34,280 nt of DNA from an uncultured Brevibacillus sp. (GCA_946402065.1 CAMIVR010000048.1:1-34280), one strand, 5' to 3'. Counted from the stretch's first letter, positions 23,665 to 32,856 are shown. Numbers and translations are program-made. The notes: a model not told the origin generated them from the sequence alone.

Positions 23665-24564
23665 TTAATACAGTTTCACCTGCAATTGGTTCAGAATGCT
23701 TTTGGGAACGACGAAGCGCGCTGTCATGAGCGGATCGACCACCTGGCAAATTTGCGTCTGGCCAGTCGCGCTCATCAGCATGGTGCATTCGCTTACGGTA
23801 AGACTGGTTCTGTTCAACAGCAAGTCGATCATATGCTCCACCGCTTCCTTCACCGCTTCATCAAGCGTCGGTGCCGAAACGATCGTTGCCAGGCTGTCAG
23901 CGTTCTCCAGCAGCGGTTGGGCGAGCGGAAGGTTTTTGACGACCTCCAGCGTAACCGTCACCTTTCCGGGAATCTCAATGCCGGACACGCCGATCTCGCC
24001 ATCGCCCATCGCGGCGTGCAGATCTCCGAGGGCAAACAGCGCCCCCTCCACCCCAACCGGGAAGTAGAGCGTGGCTCCTTCCGTAATCATCGTGTTATCC
24101 ATATTGCCGCCGTGAGCGCCCGGCGTTCCGCAGGAGACTTCGCCTTCAGCCGGAGCGACACCGATCACGCCAATCATCGGATTGAGCGGGAATTCGATTT
24201 GGTTAAAATACGCTTTGCCATCGCGTACAGGAATCAGCTTTACTTCAAATTTTTCGATGCGATGCCCCATTACCCCAAGTCCGGGACCAGTAGCCATGAC
24301 GCCTTGTTCAGCCAACTCGATTTTGTGAATCGTCACCTTCAACGTATCTCCGGGAAGCGCTCCTTCGACATAGACAGGCCCAGTCGCAGGATTGATCTGG
24401 TTCCAGTCAATCGCCGTAAACGCGGTTGATTCCGACTGAATCTGGTTCTGGAAGCAATCATACGTCTCAATCGTCAACGTCGTTCCCGATTCGACCCGCA
24501 TGATCGGCTCATGCTTCCCGCTGAATGCGTAAATCGATGTTTGACACGCAACAAATTGACTCAC
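23665..24564 (-). CDS. Acetamidase/formamidase family protein, copy 2
   Basis: This is a 299-residue FmdA/AmdA-family amidase with the same blocks as the copy at 21607-22509: INPATGPVYVEGALPGDTLKV, MIGVIGVAPAEGE, HGGNMD and GVEGALFALGDLHAAMGDGE. The start is GTG at 24564, with GAGGG seven bases upstream. It follows the BPL_N gene by 23 bases and precedes the M42 peptidase by 32 bases, so it is within the same transcript. Likely reaction: hydrolysis of a small amide or an N-formyl/acyl group. The true substrate is unknown. Confidence 0.92.
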   Translation of the reverse strand: MSQFVACQTSIYAFSGKHEPIMRVESGTTLTIETYDCFQNQIQSESTAFTAIDWNQINPATGPVYVEGALPGDTLKVTIHKIELAEQGVMATGPGLGVMGHRIEKFEVKLIPVRDGKAYFNQIEFPLNPMIGVIGVAPAEGEVSCGTPGAHGGNMDNTMITEGATLYFPVGVEGALFALGDLHAAMGDGEIGVSGIEIPGKVTVTLEVVKNLPLAQPLLENADSLATIVSAPTLDEAVKEAVEHMIDLLLNRTSLTVSECTMLMSATGQTQICQVVDPLMTARFVVPKSILNQLQVKLY

Positions 24565-24587
24565 TGCTCATCCCTCGTTTCTTTTGG

Positions 24588-25670
24588 TTATTGAGATAGG
24601 TAGTACACGCTGTTCATCAGCATCATGAAAGGAAGGCTGTCCGCAGCGCTGGGTGCTGTACCGCACGCGCCAAACTCGGCGTGCGGAGAGAAGAGAATCA
24701 GCTTGCCTTGCCCATGTGACGCCTCGATGATCGCTCCCCGGCCGGCGAGGTGGCGGTTGAACCGCTCTTCTGTCAGCGGATTGATCCACTTCATCGCTTC
24801 CTCGGCGATCGGATTGTTGGAAATATCCCATGCCGGCGGCTGTGCCCCGGAAGCGATAAAGCTGCCGTACTTGGCAATGACCTTGATTTGGCTTGGATCA
24901 AGCACTTCAAATGCGGGACCTTCCCAGTAGATCATGTCAAGTGTACTGGGTGAACCCATGGCCACGCCGAATGCGACCGGATGGTTCACTTCTTCAAATT
25001 CGACGCGGACGAAGCCCGTCCCTGTCCGCCAGTAATCAAGTCCTTCCGTATCCGTCGCCGGAATCAGATTCAGCCACGCCTTTTCGATGACCGTCTGCCG
25101 CGGTGCCGTCAACGGAAAATAACTGCCGGCGCAAGAGCCGAGATAAGCTCCGCCGCGGGCGATGAAGCTGGCAATCTCACTGAAACCGCGCTCGCCCAGT
25201 CCTTCATAGTAGGATTCTCCGGCATCCGGTCCCCCGGGTACGATCAAGAGATCGAATTCAGCCAGTTTGCCGCCACGAATCTCATCATCGCTCAAAAACG
25301 TTACGTCGAGATCATACGCAGCAAAAAACTGCTGAAACGGTTCATAGCAAAAAGCGGCACAATTTTTTCCATTCAGAAACGCAATGCGCTCGGCAAGCTT
25401 CAGTCGAATCGCTCCGTCCGGTGTGGCATCGCCGATCAAGCGGTCAGTGACAAGCCCGTCAAACGCACACTCTTCCTCGCGGTATAAAAAGCTGCCGGGG
25501 AAGAACACGTGTCCTTCAGGAAACCGCTCGGAATGCAGGGTAACGGGTTTTTGCAGCTGCAGAATTTCTTTGCCTGCGCGCAAATGGCGATTCAGCTGGC
25601 AGTATACGGCAGGCAGGCTTTGATAGGGAACGACGCCCAATCGGGTCATCGGCACAATTACCCAGCTCAT
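24588..25670 (-). CDS. BPL_N / glutamine-amidotransferase-fold protein
   Basis: This 360-residue protein has a class I glutaminase-like domain of the BPL_N type (about residues 100-345). It is seen in NCAAFCYEP, the turn DLLIVPGGPDAGESYY (140-155) and the nucleophile elbow GSCAGSYFPL, with C180. A late LILFSPHAEFG offers a possible catalytic His and Glu. The first hundred residues (VVPYQSLPAVYCQLNRHLRAGKEI...) are an added region I do not recognise. The ATG has AGGAGG eight bases upstream. It lies 12 bases after DppF and 23 bases before an amidase gene. An amide or glutamine hydrolase role fits the cluster but is inference. Confidence 0.8.
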   Translation of the reverse strand: MSWVIVPMTRLGVVPYQSLPAVYCQLNRHLRAGKEILQLQKPVTLHSERFPEGHVFFPGSFLYREEECAFDGLVTDRLIGDATPDGAIRLKLAERIAFLNGKNCAAFCYEPFQQFFAAYDLDVTFLSDDEIRGGKLAEFDLLIVPGGPDAGESYYEGLGERGFSEIASFIARGGAYLGSCAGSYFPLTAPRQTVIEKAWLNLIPATDTEGLDYWRTGTGFVRVEFEEVNHPVAFGVAMGSPSTLDMIYWEGPAFEVLDPSQIKVIAKYGSFIASGAQPPAWDISNNPIAEEAMKWINPLTEERFNRHLAGRGAIIEASHGQGKLILFSPHAEFGACGTAPSAADSLPFMMLMNSVYYLSQ

Positions 25671-25682
25671 CGTATCAACCTC

Positions 25683-26651
25683 CTAGTCAAATAGATGGCA
25701 CGCGACCAAGTGTCCCGGGCTTACTTCTCGAAGTACAGGCGCTTCCTCCGTGCAGCGGGCGAAGCACTTCTGGCAGCGGGAGGCAAACCGGCAGCCTGTC
25801 GGCGGATCGATCGGGCTGGGAATATCCCCCTCGAGAATCATCTCGTCTTTCTTGCGGGTCGGGTCGGCTACCGGAATGGCCGCCATCAATGCTTGCGTGT
25901 ACGGATGGCACGTGTTGTTGTACAGCTCTTCGACATCGGCCAATTCGACGATCTGTCCGAGATACATGACGCCGACCCGATCGCTGATATGTTCGACGAC
26001 GCCCAAGTCATGTGCGACAAACAGCATCGTCAAGCCAAGCTCATCGCGCAGCTTGGCCATGAGATTGAGAATCTGCGCCTGAACGGATACGTCCAGCGCA
26101 GAGACGGGCTCATCGGCAAAAATAAAGCGGGGTTCGACCGAGAGCGCCCTGGCGATACCGATCCGCTGCAATTGCCCGCCGCTAAACTCATGCGGATGGC
26201 GGTCCATCGCATCAGCAGGAAGGCCAACCAGCTCCAGCAGTTCGCCTATGCGTGTCGTCGCGTCGCTGCCTTTGGCCAGTTGATGAACGGCAAGCACTTC
26301 TTCCATCGTCTGGCGAATGGTCATCCGCGGATTGAGTGAAGAGTACGGATTTTGAAAGACCATCTGCATGTCGCGGCGCAGCGCCTGCAGCTCTTTGGCG
26401 CCGAACTGCGTCACTTCCTTGCCGTCGAAGACGATGCTGCCGCTCGTCGGATCGTTGACCCGCAAAATGCAGCGGCCTGTCGTCGATTTGCCGCAGCCGC
26501 TCTCTCCGACGAGCCCGAAGATTTCGCCCTGGTGAATCGTAAAGGATACGCCGTCAACGGCTTTGAGCACTTGCTGGTGCTTGCCGAAGAAGTTCGTCTT
26601 TCCGGCCGGGAAGTACTTTTTTAAATTTTCAACCTTTAGCAGCGCTTGCAT
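25683..26651 (-). CDS. Peptide ABC importer ATPase (DppF/OppF type)
   Basis: This 322-residue ATP-binding subunit has Walker A GESGCGKST (49-57), a Q-loop in VFQNPYSSLNPRMT, the signature HEFSGGQLQRIGIARA, Walker B FIFADEPVSALD and the H-loop VAHD. The C-terminal extension GCRFASRCQKCFARC is the oligopeptide/dipeptide cysteine region, which in relatives can hold an iron-sulphur cluster. Its start overlaps the end of DppD by 23 bases. With DppD it forms the ATPase pair for DppB/DppC. Confidence 0.95.
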   Translation of the reverse strand: MQALLKVENLKKYFPAGKTNFFGKHQQVLKAVDGVSFTIHQGEIFGLVGESGCGKSTTGRCILRVNDPTSGSIVFDGKEVTQFGAKELQALRRDMQMVFQNPYSSLNPRMTIRQTMEEVLAVHQLAKGSDATTRIGELLELVGLPADAMDRHPHEFSGGQLQRIGIARALSVEPRFIFADEPVSALDVSVQAQILNLMAKLRDELGLTMLFVAHDLGVVEHISDRVGVMYLGQIVELADVEELYNNTCHPYTQALMAAIPVADPTRKKDEMILEGDIPSPIDPPTGCRFASRCQKCFARCTEEAPVLREVSPGHLVACHLFD

Positions 26652-27645
26652 ACGCTCCAGCCCTCCTTTTCACAAGCTCTTCCGCATGATGACAGGCTAC
26701 CAGATGCGCGGGGCGCAGCTCTTGCAAAACGGGTTTCTTCTGCTCGCACAAGTCTGTCTTGTACGGGCAGCGCATCGCGAATGCGCAACCTTCAATCGTT
26801 TCTGTCAAATTGGGCGGTGACCCTTCGATCGGCTTCAGGGCCGCTTTTTTCTCGCCCAGCTTCGGCATTGACTCCATCAAGCCGAGCGTATACGGATGCA
26901 GCGGTTCCGCAAAAATGCTTTCTACATCCGTGCTCTCGACGATCTCGCCGGCGTACATGACAGAGACTTTGTCACAGACTTCAGCGACTACGCCAAGATC
27001 GTGGGTGATGAGCAGAATGGACATGTTGTACTGTTTTTTTAGCTGGTTCATCAAGCGCAGGATCTGCGCCTGAATGGTCACGTCCAGCGCCGTCGTCGGC
27101 TCGTCGGCGATCAACAGCTTGGGCTTGCAGGCGAGCGCGATGGCGATCATCAGCCGCTGCAGCATTCCTCCGCTGAATTCGTGGGGAAACTGGTCGTAGC
27201 GCTTCTCGGCTGACGGAATCGACATGTCCTGCATGATTTTGATCGTCTCCGCCTTCGCCTGCTGCTTGTTCAAGCCTTTGTGGAAGCGCAGCACTTCGGC
27301 AATCTGTTCGCCGACTTTAATCAGCGGGTTAAGCGAGGTCATCGGGTCCTGAAAGATCATCGCCACGGAATTGCCGCGAATTTTTTGCATCTGTTTTTCC
27401 GATCGTTTAACGAGATCGACCCCTTCCAGCAGGATTTCGCCTGAGGTGATTTTTCCTTTTTGGTGCTCGACGATGCGCATGATCGAGCGTGCCGTCACGC
27501 TTTTGCCGCTGCCGCTCTCGCCAACGATCCCCATCGTCTCGCCAGGGCGTATGGCAAAGTTCACATAGCGTACCGCATGGGCGATGCCCCGTTCTGTATG
27601 AAATTGAGTCGACAAGTTTTTTACCTCGAGCAGATTACTCAACAA
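26629..27645 (-). CDS. Peptide ABC importer ATPase (DppD/OppD type)
   Basis: This 338-residue ATP-binding subunit has Walker [10 protein letters not shown] (42-50), a Q-loop in [11 protein letters not shown], the signature [16 protein letters not shown], Walker [13 protein letters not shown] and the H-loop ITHD. The end has the cysteine-containing [15 protein letters not shown] typical of the oligopeptide family. The start is TTG at 27645 (or the next TTG), with AAAGGGGG upstream. It overlaps the symporter-like gene by 11 bases, so it is translated from the same message and coupled to it. Confidence 0.94.
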   Translation of the reverse strand: MLSNLLEVKNLSTQFHTERGIAHAVRYVNFAIRPGETMGIVGESGSGKSVTARSIMRIVEHQKGKITSGEILLEGVDLVKRSEKQMQKIRGNSVAMIFQDPMTSLNPLIKVGEQIAEVLRFHKGLNKQQAKAETIKIMQDMSIPSAEKRYDQFPHEFSGGMLQRLMIAIALACKPKLLIADEPTTALDVTIQAQILRLMNQLKKQYNMSILLITHDLGVVAEVCDKVSVMYAGEIVESTDVESIFAEPLHPYTLGLMESMPKLGEKKAALKPIEGSPPNLTETIEGCAFAMRCPYKTDLCEQKKPVLQELRPAHLVACHHAEELVKRRAGAYASAAKG

Positions 27646-28963
27646 GACCGCCCCCTTTCGGATGATTCGTAAAGATGGTTAGAAGCGTCATGATGCCAAG
27701 CGAGATGGCAAAGTCGATCAGGACGCCATAGGCAATGCCTGTGTAGACGGAATGGTATACGCCGTACCCGGCGCTGATGAAGATGACCAGAACTGCGAAC
27801 GTGCGGTGGACAAGCGACTTTCGTGCGAGCAGGACGACCGGTGCCAGTGCCGCCCAGACGAGTGTAAAGACAAGCATGGTCTGGAGTATCGTCAGCTCCG
27901 GCAGCAGCAGTGCGATCGACCCGGCTGTGAGAATGATCAGCCCTTTGGCAACAAGGCGTGCAACCGTCTTCTGCTCAGTCCCGTCGACCGTATACCGGGA
28001 AATGATCGCAAGCAATATGACGATCAGCGTAACGGTAAACAAGACGATGCCGAATTCACCGCCAAAGCGGGCAACGATCAGAATGCTCACCTCGTCGTGA
28101 ACGATTGGCCACACCGCCTCCGCCTTGGCGACAAACGACAAGGTGCCCATCGACAGCGGCAAAAACGCCCAAATCAACGGAGATAAACTAAAGCTGAGAC
28201 CGCGTTTGCTCGGTTTGATCTGGTGGTAAATCGTCCAGACCCGCTCGTTGAGCAGCGTGTGTGTCACAAAGCGGATAAACAGAGCGATCGCCAGGTACCA
28301 GCCGGCCGTTTTGGTCAGCTCGAGCATATCGGTCGCAAGGAATTTTACCCCGGAATAGACTGTCGGGACGCTGACGTCCAAGTAGACGAGAGTGGGAATC
28401 AGCACAGTCGAAGCCGTTGCCAACAGGGCAATGACAAAAGAAGCCTGATGAAAATTCCCGTATCGGAAAAACATCATCAGCAGAAAGAACAGCGTCATGC
28501 TGATCGACGAGACGATCGTGCTCCATCCGTAGAGCAGGTGGAGAATTATTTTGCCTGCGAGGATGACGATCAAGACTTCCTCCAGCCAGACAAATGCCAG
28601 CAGCACCTTGACCAAGCCCAGACTTTTGCCGGAAAAAACCCGCTCAATCCGTTCCATCAGCGGCAGTTCGCCCGCCAGGCGAAACCGCTTGATCGCCAAA
28701 TAGCAGAGCAGAAAACTGAGCGAGCCAGCCAAGCTGTAGCTGATCAAGCCGATGACGCCGTAATCGTACGCTGCCTCGGACGAAGCGAGAAAAGCTGTAA
28801 CGCCGAACCATTGGCCGAGCAAAGCGACAATCCCCCTGCCCAAACCCAACGTTCCGTCATCCCTGGCGGATTTGTTTCGCTGCGTCCATTGGATAACCAC
28901 CAGACAGAGTGCCAGCACCACCAGGATAAGCAATTGGTCTTCCGAGAAAAGAATGCCCTTCAT
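27635..28963 (-). CDS. Sodium:solute symporter-like membrane protein in the two-component/ABC operon
   Basis: This 442-residue protein has about 12-13 hydrophobic helices and few charged loops. The block WFGVTAFLASSEAAYDYGVIGLISYSLAGSLSFLLCYLAIKRFR (near residues 52-95) recalls the start of sodium:solute symporters (PutP-like), but the rest is divergent and no sodium-site motif is certain. Its ATG overlaps the response-regulator stop (ATGA, 28963-28960), and its end overlaps the DppD start by 11 bases. It is therefore tightly coupled to both signalling and transport genes. It could be an independent carrier or a sensor for the kinase encoded upstream. The function is not known. Confidence 0.7.
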   Translation of the reverse strand: MKGILFSEDQLLILVVLALCLVVIQWTQRNKSARDDGTLGLGRGIVALLGQWFGVTAFLASSEAAYDYGVIGLISYSLAGSLSFLLCYLAIKRFRLAGELPLMERIERVFSGKSLGLVKVLLAFVWLEEVLIVILAGKIILHLLYGWSTIVSSISMTLFFLLMMFFRYGNFHQASFVIALLATASTVLIPTLVYLDVSVPTVYSGVKFLATDMLELTKTAGWYLAIALFIRFVTHTLLNERVWTIYHQIKPSKRGLSFSLSPLIWAFLPLSMGTLSFVAKAEAVWPIVHDEVSILIVARFGGEFGIVLFTVTLIVILLAIISRYTVDGTEQKTVARLVAKGLIILTAGSIALLLPELTILQTMLVFTLVWAALAPVVLLARKSLVHRTFAVLVIFISAGYGVYHSVYTGIAYGVLIDFAISLGIMTLLTIFTNHPKGGGLVE

Positions 28964-30081
28964 AGGTTGTTCAACCGATACTGCCTGGGTGATTGTCCCT
29001 GCAGCTTGCGAAATGTCACGGCGAAGTAATTGGGACTGCTGAAACCGACACTGTGCGAGATGAACTCGATGGACAGATTGGAGTTATCGAGCAGCTCTTT
29101 TGCTTTTTCGATGCGGATTTTCGTCAGCATATCGATGAACGTGACCCCGAGTTTTTTCTTGAATATCCGGCTCAGATGCGACGGGCTCAAGTGGACCTCG
29201 AGGGCAATATCCTGCAAAGTTATTTCATTGGCATAGTTTTTTACCATGTAATCGATGCATTGCTGGACGACAGCCTCTTCCTTGTTCTTCGCCGCATGTA
29301 CAGCGGTGTACAGCGATTTTTTCAAGTTCGCGGGAGACTCGGCAGCTTCTCCTACCCCGTACGACCAGCGCAGCTCGGGCCATTTCCGCTTCGATTCGAG
29401 CTTCAGATTGGAGAGTGCTTCACGAATGTCCTGGATGTCTTCCTTCGCTGCAATCTGCAAGAGGTAAACAGAAAAGCCGTCCACGCACTGCGGCAGGTAC
29501 AGGGCTTTGTGCAGCAATTTTCCCAACTCGTGTTCGAGCTCGCTGCTGTCAGCCTGCGAATACGGCTCCTCCAGCTTGAAGGTGACGACCAGGTTGGGCT
29601 GAAACGACAAGTCTGCCCGCCACGATGGGTCGAACATCTCCTCGTTGATCCCGTCAATGCCCAGCCACTTTTCGACCATGGCGTGCAGCAGCAGCGGCTT
29701 GACTGTCCGCTCTACTTCGATGTCCTTGGACAGCTTGTCATACGCTGCAATCAGCTCGTCCGGCACGAGCGGCTTCAGCAAGTAACCGGATGCGCCCAGA
29801 TTGATCGCTTCCTTCGCGTAGTGAAATTCTCCGTGCGCCGAGATGAGCAGCACTTTGACATTCGGCCAGCGCGGTTTGATCTGCTTGATCGTTTCAATCC
29901 CATCCCACCCCGGCATGCGGATGTCGAGACAGACCACGTCGACCGATTCCCGTTCCAGAACTGCTACAGCTTCCACCCCGTTGTTTGCTGTCAGGATGAC
30001 GGCCGTGGGATCGCACGCAGACAAAATGCTGCTCACATTCAGTAATTCAAGAGGTTCATCATCTACAATCAGCACTCGCAT
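28960..30081 (-). CDS. AraC-type response regulator (YesN-like)
   Basis: This 373-residue regulator has a receiver domain (1-120) with acidic DDE at 7-9, phospho-acceptor D53 in VCLDIRMPGWDG and K103 in YLLKPL. A linker region of about 140 residues follows, and a C-terminal AraC double helix-turn-helix (about 268-372: ITLQDIALEVHLSPSHLSRIFKKKLG, FISHSVGFSSPNYFAVTFRKLQGQSP). The ATG at 30081 has GGGAGGTG eight bases upstream. It starts five bases after the kinase stop. It probably activates the surrounding ABC/amidase operon or part of it when phosphorylated. Confidence 0.94.
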   Translation of the reverse strand: MRVLIVDDEPLELLNVSSILSACDPTAVILTANNGVEAVAVLERESVDVVCLDIRMPGWDGIETIKQIKPRWPNVKVLLISAHGEFHYAKEAINLGASGYLLKPLVPDELIAAYDKLSKDIEVERTVKPLLLHAMVEKWLGIDGINEEMFDPSWRADLSFQPNLVVTFKLEEPYSQADSSELEHELGKLLHKALYLPQCVDGFSVYLLQIAAKEDIQDIREALSNLKLESKRKWPELRWSYGVGEAAESPANLKKSLYTAVHAAKNKEEAVVQQCIDYMVKNYANEITLQDIALEVHLSPSHLSRIFKKKLGVTFIDMLTKIRIEKAKELLDNSNLSIEFISHSVGFSSPNYFAVTFRKLQGQSPRQYRLNNL

Positions 30082-30086
30082 CTGCC

Positions 30087-30869
30087 CTACACCTCCCTGT
30101 AGCAAATTTCCATTCGACTGGCTGTACCTTGTCCTAACCTGTTGATCGTCAAGCCGCTACCGCTGCCAAACTGGTGGACAAGGCGGGAATGGACATTTCT
30201 GATTCCGATGCTCAGCAAATCATCCGCGCTTTGCTTCGTTTCCTTCCAGCGTTCGAATTCTGCGATCACTTCATCGCTTACGCCGATCCCGTTGTCCACG
30301 ACGTCGATGATGAGCAGATCGGCCTCATGATGCACCGACAGCCTGATTTCGCCCCCGTGAACGGACGGCTCGATCCCGTGAATACAGGCGTTTTCCACTA
30401 GCGGCTGCACCGTTAACAGCGGTACAGACTTGTTCTGGGCATCGTCAGGCGCTTCAATACTCCAGCTCAGCCGATTGCCGAAGCGGAGTTTTTGAATGGT
30501 CAAGTAATGCCTTACGTACTCCAGCTCTTCCCGCAAGGAGACGAGTGGCTCGCCATCCTTCAGATGGTAGCGCATCAGCGAAGCGATTGCGTAGGTGGCC
30601 TGCTCCGCTTCCTGTTTTTTTCCCAGGCGAATCAGTGTCGATATGACATTCAACGTGTTGAAGAGAAAATGCGGGCGAATCTGCGAAGACAGGTGCAGGA
30701 ACTTGGATTCATTCAACAGCACCTCCAGCTCCGCCCGTTTTTTCTCCACCTCGAGAAACTCCACTTCTTTTTCGGTAATTAATATCACAACGATTGTCGT
30801 CAGGCTGATGACCCCGCCGACGATGCCAGTCACGATCAAAAACGTAAATAGATTGAGAGAAAGCAGCAT
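30087..30869 (-). CDS. LytS/YesM-type sensor histidine kinase without a sensor domain
   Basis: This 260-residue kinase of the His_kinase family (as in YesM and LytS) has one N-terminal membrane helix (about 7-31), then a helix rich in Glu and Lys (32-60). The phospho-acceptor H67 is in SSQIRPHFLFNTLNVI, the N box in PLVENACIHGIEP, and the G box DNGIGVSD and SIGIRNVHSRL are present. There is no extracellular loop, Cache or HAMP domain, so it cannot sense an external ligand alone. The ATG at 30869 has GGAGG five bases upstream; an earlier ATG at 30881 is possible. It is coupled to the AraC-type regulator. Confidence 0.92.
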   Translation of the reverse strand: MLLSLNLFTFLIVTGIVGGVISLTTIVVILITEKEVEFLEVEKKRAELEVLLNESKFLHLSSQIRPHFLFNTLNVISTLIRLGKKQEAEQATYAIASLMRYHLKDGEPLVSLREELEYVRHYLTIQKLRFGNRLSWSIEAPDDAQNKSVPLLTVQPLVENACIHGIEPSVHGGEIRLSVHHEADLLIIDVVDNGIGVSDEVIAEFERWKETKQSADDLLSIGIRNVHSRLVHQFGSGSGLTINRLGQGTASRMEICYREV

Positions 30870-30900
30870 GGTGTCCTCCATTCGTAACCCCGTTGTGTAG

Positions 30901-30906
30901 ATTATA
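30901..30906 (-). promoter_or_regulatory. Possible internal promoter -10 ahead of the two-component genes
   Basis: TATAAT on the minus strand lies 32 bases upstream of the kinase ATG in the 65-base gap after DppC. The -35 is poor (CTAGCA at 18-base spacing), so this may be weak or absent. If real it would let the signalling genes be made at a basal level. Confidence 0.3.
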
Positions 30907-30934
30907 GAAGGAAACTGACGCCTCTGCTAGTAAA

Positions 30935-31825
30935 CTACTTGGACTTTCGCTGCTTCGGATCGAGGTACGACTGCAGTCCATCGCCAAAGATGTTGAAGGA
31001 GATGACCGTAATCATGATGGCAAAGCCTGAAGCAATTGCCGTATTCGGTGAAATCAGCAGGTATTCACGGCCTTCTTCCAGCATGTAGCCCCAGTCGGCT
31101 GTCGGCGGCTGTACCCCGAGTCCCAGGAAGCTGAGCGCAGCCAGATCGAGAATGGCATAAGCCAAATCCAGCGTCGCATTGACGAGAATCGGCGAAAAGC
31201 AATTGGGCAGGATGTGGCGGAAAATGATCCGCGTGTGGGATAAGCCCAGCACCTTGGCTGCCTCGACGTACGACTGTTCTTTCTCCACCAGTGTCACCGA
31301 GCGGACAATCCGCGAAATCATCGGAATGTAGACGATTCCGAGGGCAATGACGGCATTCTCAAAGCCTCGCCCGAACGTCGCGACGATGATGAAGGCCAGC
31401 AGCAGCGCAGGGAAGGCGAGCAGTACATCCCAGATGCGCATGATGATATTGTCCAGCCGCCCGCCGAAGTAGCCGGAGATCAATCCGACAGGCACCCCCA
31501 CCACGATTGAGATCAGGACGACGAACACAGCTCCGAACAGCGTCGTTTTCGTCCCGTACAAGACGCGTGAAAAGATGTCCCGCCCTTGTTTATCCGTGCC
31601 GAACCAGTGATCGTGGGAGGCAGGCTGCAACGAATTGGCCAAATCCTGGGCATCAGGATCGTACGGTGCAATAAAAGGAGCAAAAATGGCAACAAACAAG
31701 ATTGCAACAATGATGATTCCGGCCACAACAGCCAGCTTGTTGCGAAAGAACGGTGAGGCCAAAAAGCTTTTCTTCTTCCTCGAAGCAGTTATTTGTGCGG
31801 GTGTCGTTTGCAGTGGCGCACTCAT
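30935..31825 (-). CDS. Peptide ABC importer permease (DppC/OppC type)
   Basis: This 296-residue inner-membrane permease has six helices. The DppC N-terminal signature lies near residues 45-80 (IAPYDPDAQDLAN, HWFGTDKQGRDIFSRVLYGTKTTL). The ATPase-contact EAA loop is EAAKVLGLSHTRIIFRHILPN. The ATG has GGAGGGGG upstream. It lies 17 bases after DppB and is followed by the kinase gene and not the usual ATPase genes. Confidence 0.95.
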   Translation of the reverse strand: MSAPLQTTPAQITASRKKKSFLASPFFRNKLAVVAGIIIVAILFVAIFAPFIAPYDPDAQDLANSLQPASHDHWFGTDKQGRDIFSRVLYGTKTTLFGAVFVVLISIVVGVPVGLISGYFGGRLDNIIMRIWDVLLAFPALLLAFIIVATFGRGFENAVIALGIVYIPMISRIVRSVTLVEKEQSYVEAAKVLGLSHTRIIFRHILPNCFSPILVNATLDLAYAILDLAALSFLGLGVQPPTADWGYMLEEGREYLLISPNTAIASGFAIMITVISFNIFGDGLQSYLDPKQRKSK

Positions 31826-31842
31826 TTCGTCCCCCTCCTCTC

Positions 31843-32781
31843 CTATTGATAGCGAATCCGCGGATCAATGACCGCATAGAGTACGTCGACAACGAGGTTG
31901 ATCAACAAGAAGACGCAGACCATGAACAGCGTCGAGCCTTGGACGACAGGGTAGTCGCTGGTCTGTACGCCGTTGACGATCAGGCTGCCTAATCCGCCCA
32001 GTCCAAACGTGTATTCAACCAATACCGTTCCCACCATCAAAAATCCAACCTGCAGGCCAGTAATGGTCAACAGCGGAATCAACGCGTTGCGCAAGCCGTG
32101 CTTGATGATGATGATTTTCCCCGGCAAGCCTTTGGCAATCGCTGTCTGAATGTAGTTCGTATTCAGCACGTCGATCATCCCGGCACGCGTAAAGCGCGCA
32201 GTCAGGGCGATCATGTTCAGTCCGAGGGCAAAAGAGGGCAGCAGCAAGTGCTTGAGGTTATCGACAAATCCGTTTCCGGCACCGAATGCCGGCAGCCAGT
32301 TCAATTTGAACGCAAACAGCAAGACCATGAGCACACCGGTAAAAAAGACGGGCGAGGAAACGCCGGCGAGTGCAAACAGGGAGGAGACGTAGTCGACCCA
32401 GGTGTTTTTCTTGACCGCCGCCACAATCCCCAGCGGAATTGCCAGCAGCAGCGTGATCACCATACTCATGACGATCAATTGGAAAGTCAGCGGAATCCGC
32501 TCTGCGATCATGGCGGAGACAGACTGCTTCATTTTGAAGCTCTCGCCGAGATCGCCTGTCACGGCTGCTTTCAGCCAATACACGTACTGCTCCCATACCG
32601 GCTTATCCAAGTGGTATTTGACGCGGATGCTCTCCAGTACTTCCGGGGATGTCTGGTGTCCGCCGACCATGATCAGCACGGGATCACCCGGAGCCAGGCG
32701 GGACAAGCCGAAAATCACCACCGAGACGAAAAACAGGACGGGAATCAAAAAGAGCAGTCGTCTAAGAACGTAATTTACCAC
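31843..32781 (-). CDS. Peptide ABC importer permease (DppB/OppB type)
   Basis: This 312-residue permease has six helices. It begins NYVLRRLLFLIPVLFFVSVVIFGLSRLAPGDP, the standard DppB start. The EAA-like loop is NYIQTAIAKGLPGKIIIIKHGLRNALIPLLT. The start is GTG at 32781, with AAGGTGG upstream. It follows the solute-binding protein gene, with a hairpin in the 75-base gap, and pairs with DppC. Confidence 0.95.
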   Translation of the reverse strand: MVNYVLRRLLFLIPVLFFVSVVIFGLSRLAPGDPVLIMVGGHQTSPEVLESIRVKYHLDKPVWEQYVYWLKAAVTGDLGESFKMKQSVSAMIAERIPLTFQLIVMSMVITLLLAIPLGIVAAVKKNTWVDYVSSLFALAGVSSPVFFTGVLMVLLFAFKLNWLPAFGAGNGFVDNLKHLLLPSFALGLNMIALTARFTRAGMIDVLNTNYIQTAIAKGLPGKIIIIKHGLRNALIPLLTITGLQVGFLMVGTVLVEYTFGLGGLGSLIVNGVQTSDYPVVQGSTLFMVCVFLLINLVVDVLYAVIDPRIRYQ

Positions 32782-32818
32782 CGGTATTCACACCACCTTT
32801 GCAAAATTTATGTGAGAA

Positions 32819-32836
32819 GGCAGGGAAAACCCTGCC
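32819..32836 (-). other. Intercistronic hairpin between binding protein and DppB
   Basis: GGCAGGG-AAAA-CCCTGCC is a perfect 7-bp hairpin 20 bases after the binding-protein stop. No strong T-tract follows on the minus strand, so it is more likely to stabilise the upstream message or partly terminate than to end the operon. Such hairpins usually allow more binding protein than permease to be made. Confidence 0.55.
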
Positions 32837-32856
32837 AGCTTGCTTGTGCGTCGTGT

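Noticed and set aside
28993-30045. 350-codon plus-strand frame
   Set aside because: It is a complementary frame of the response regulator, with no ribosome site and no recognisable motif.
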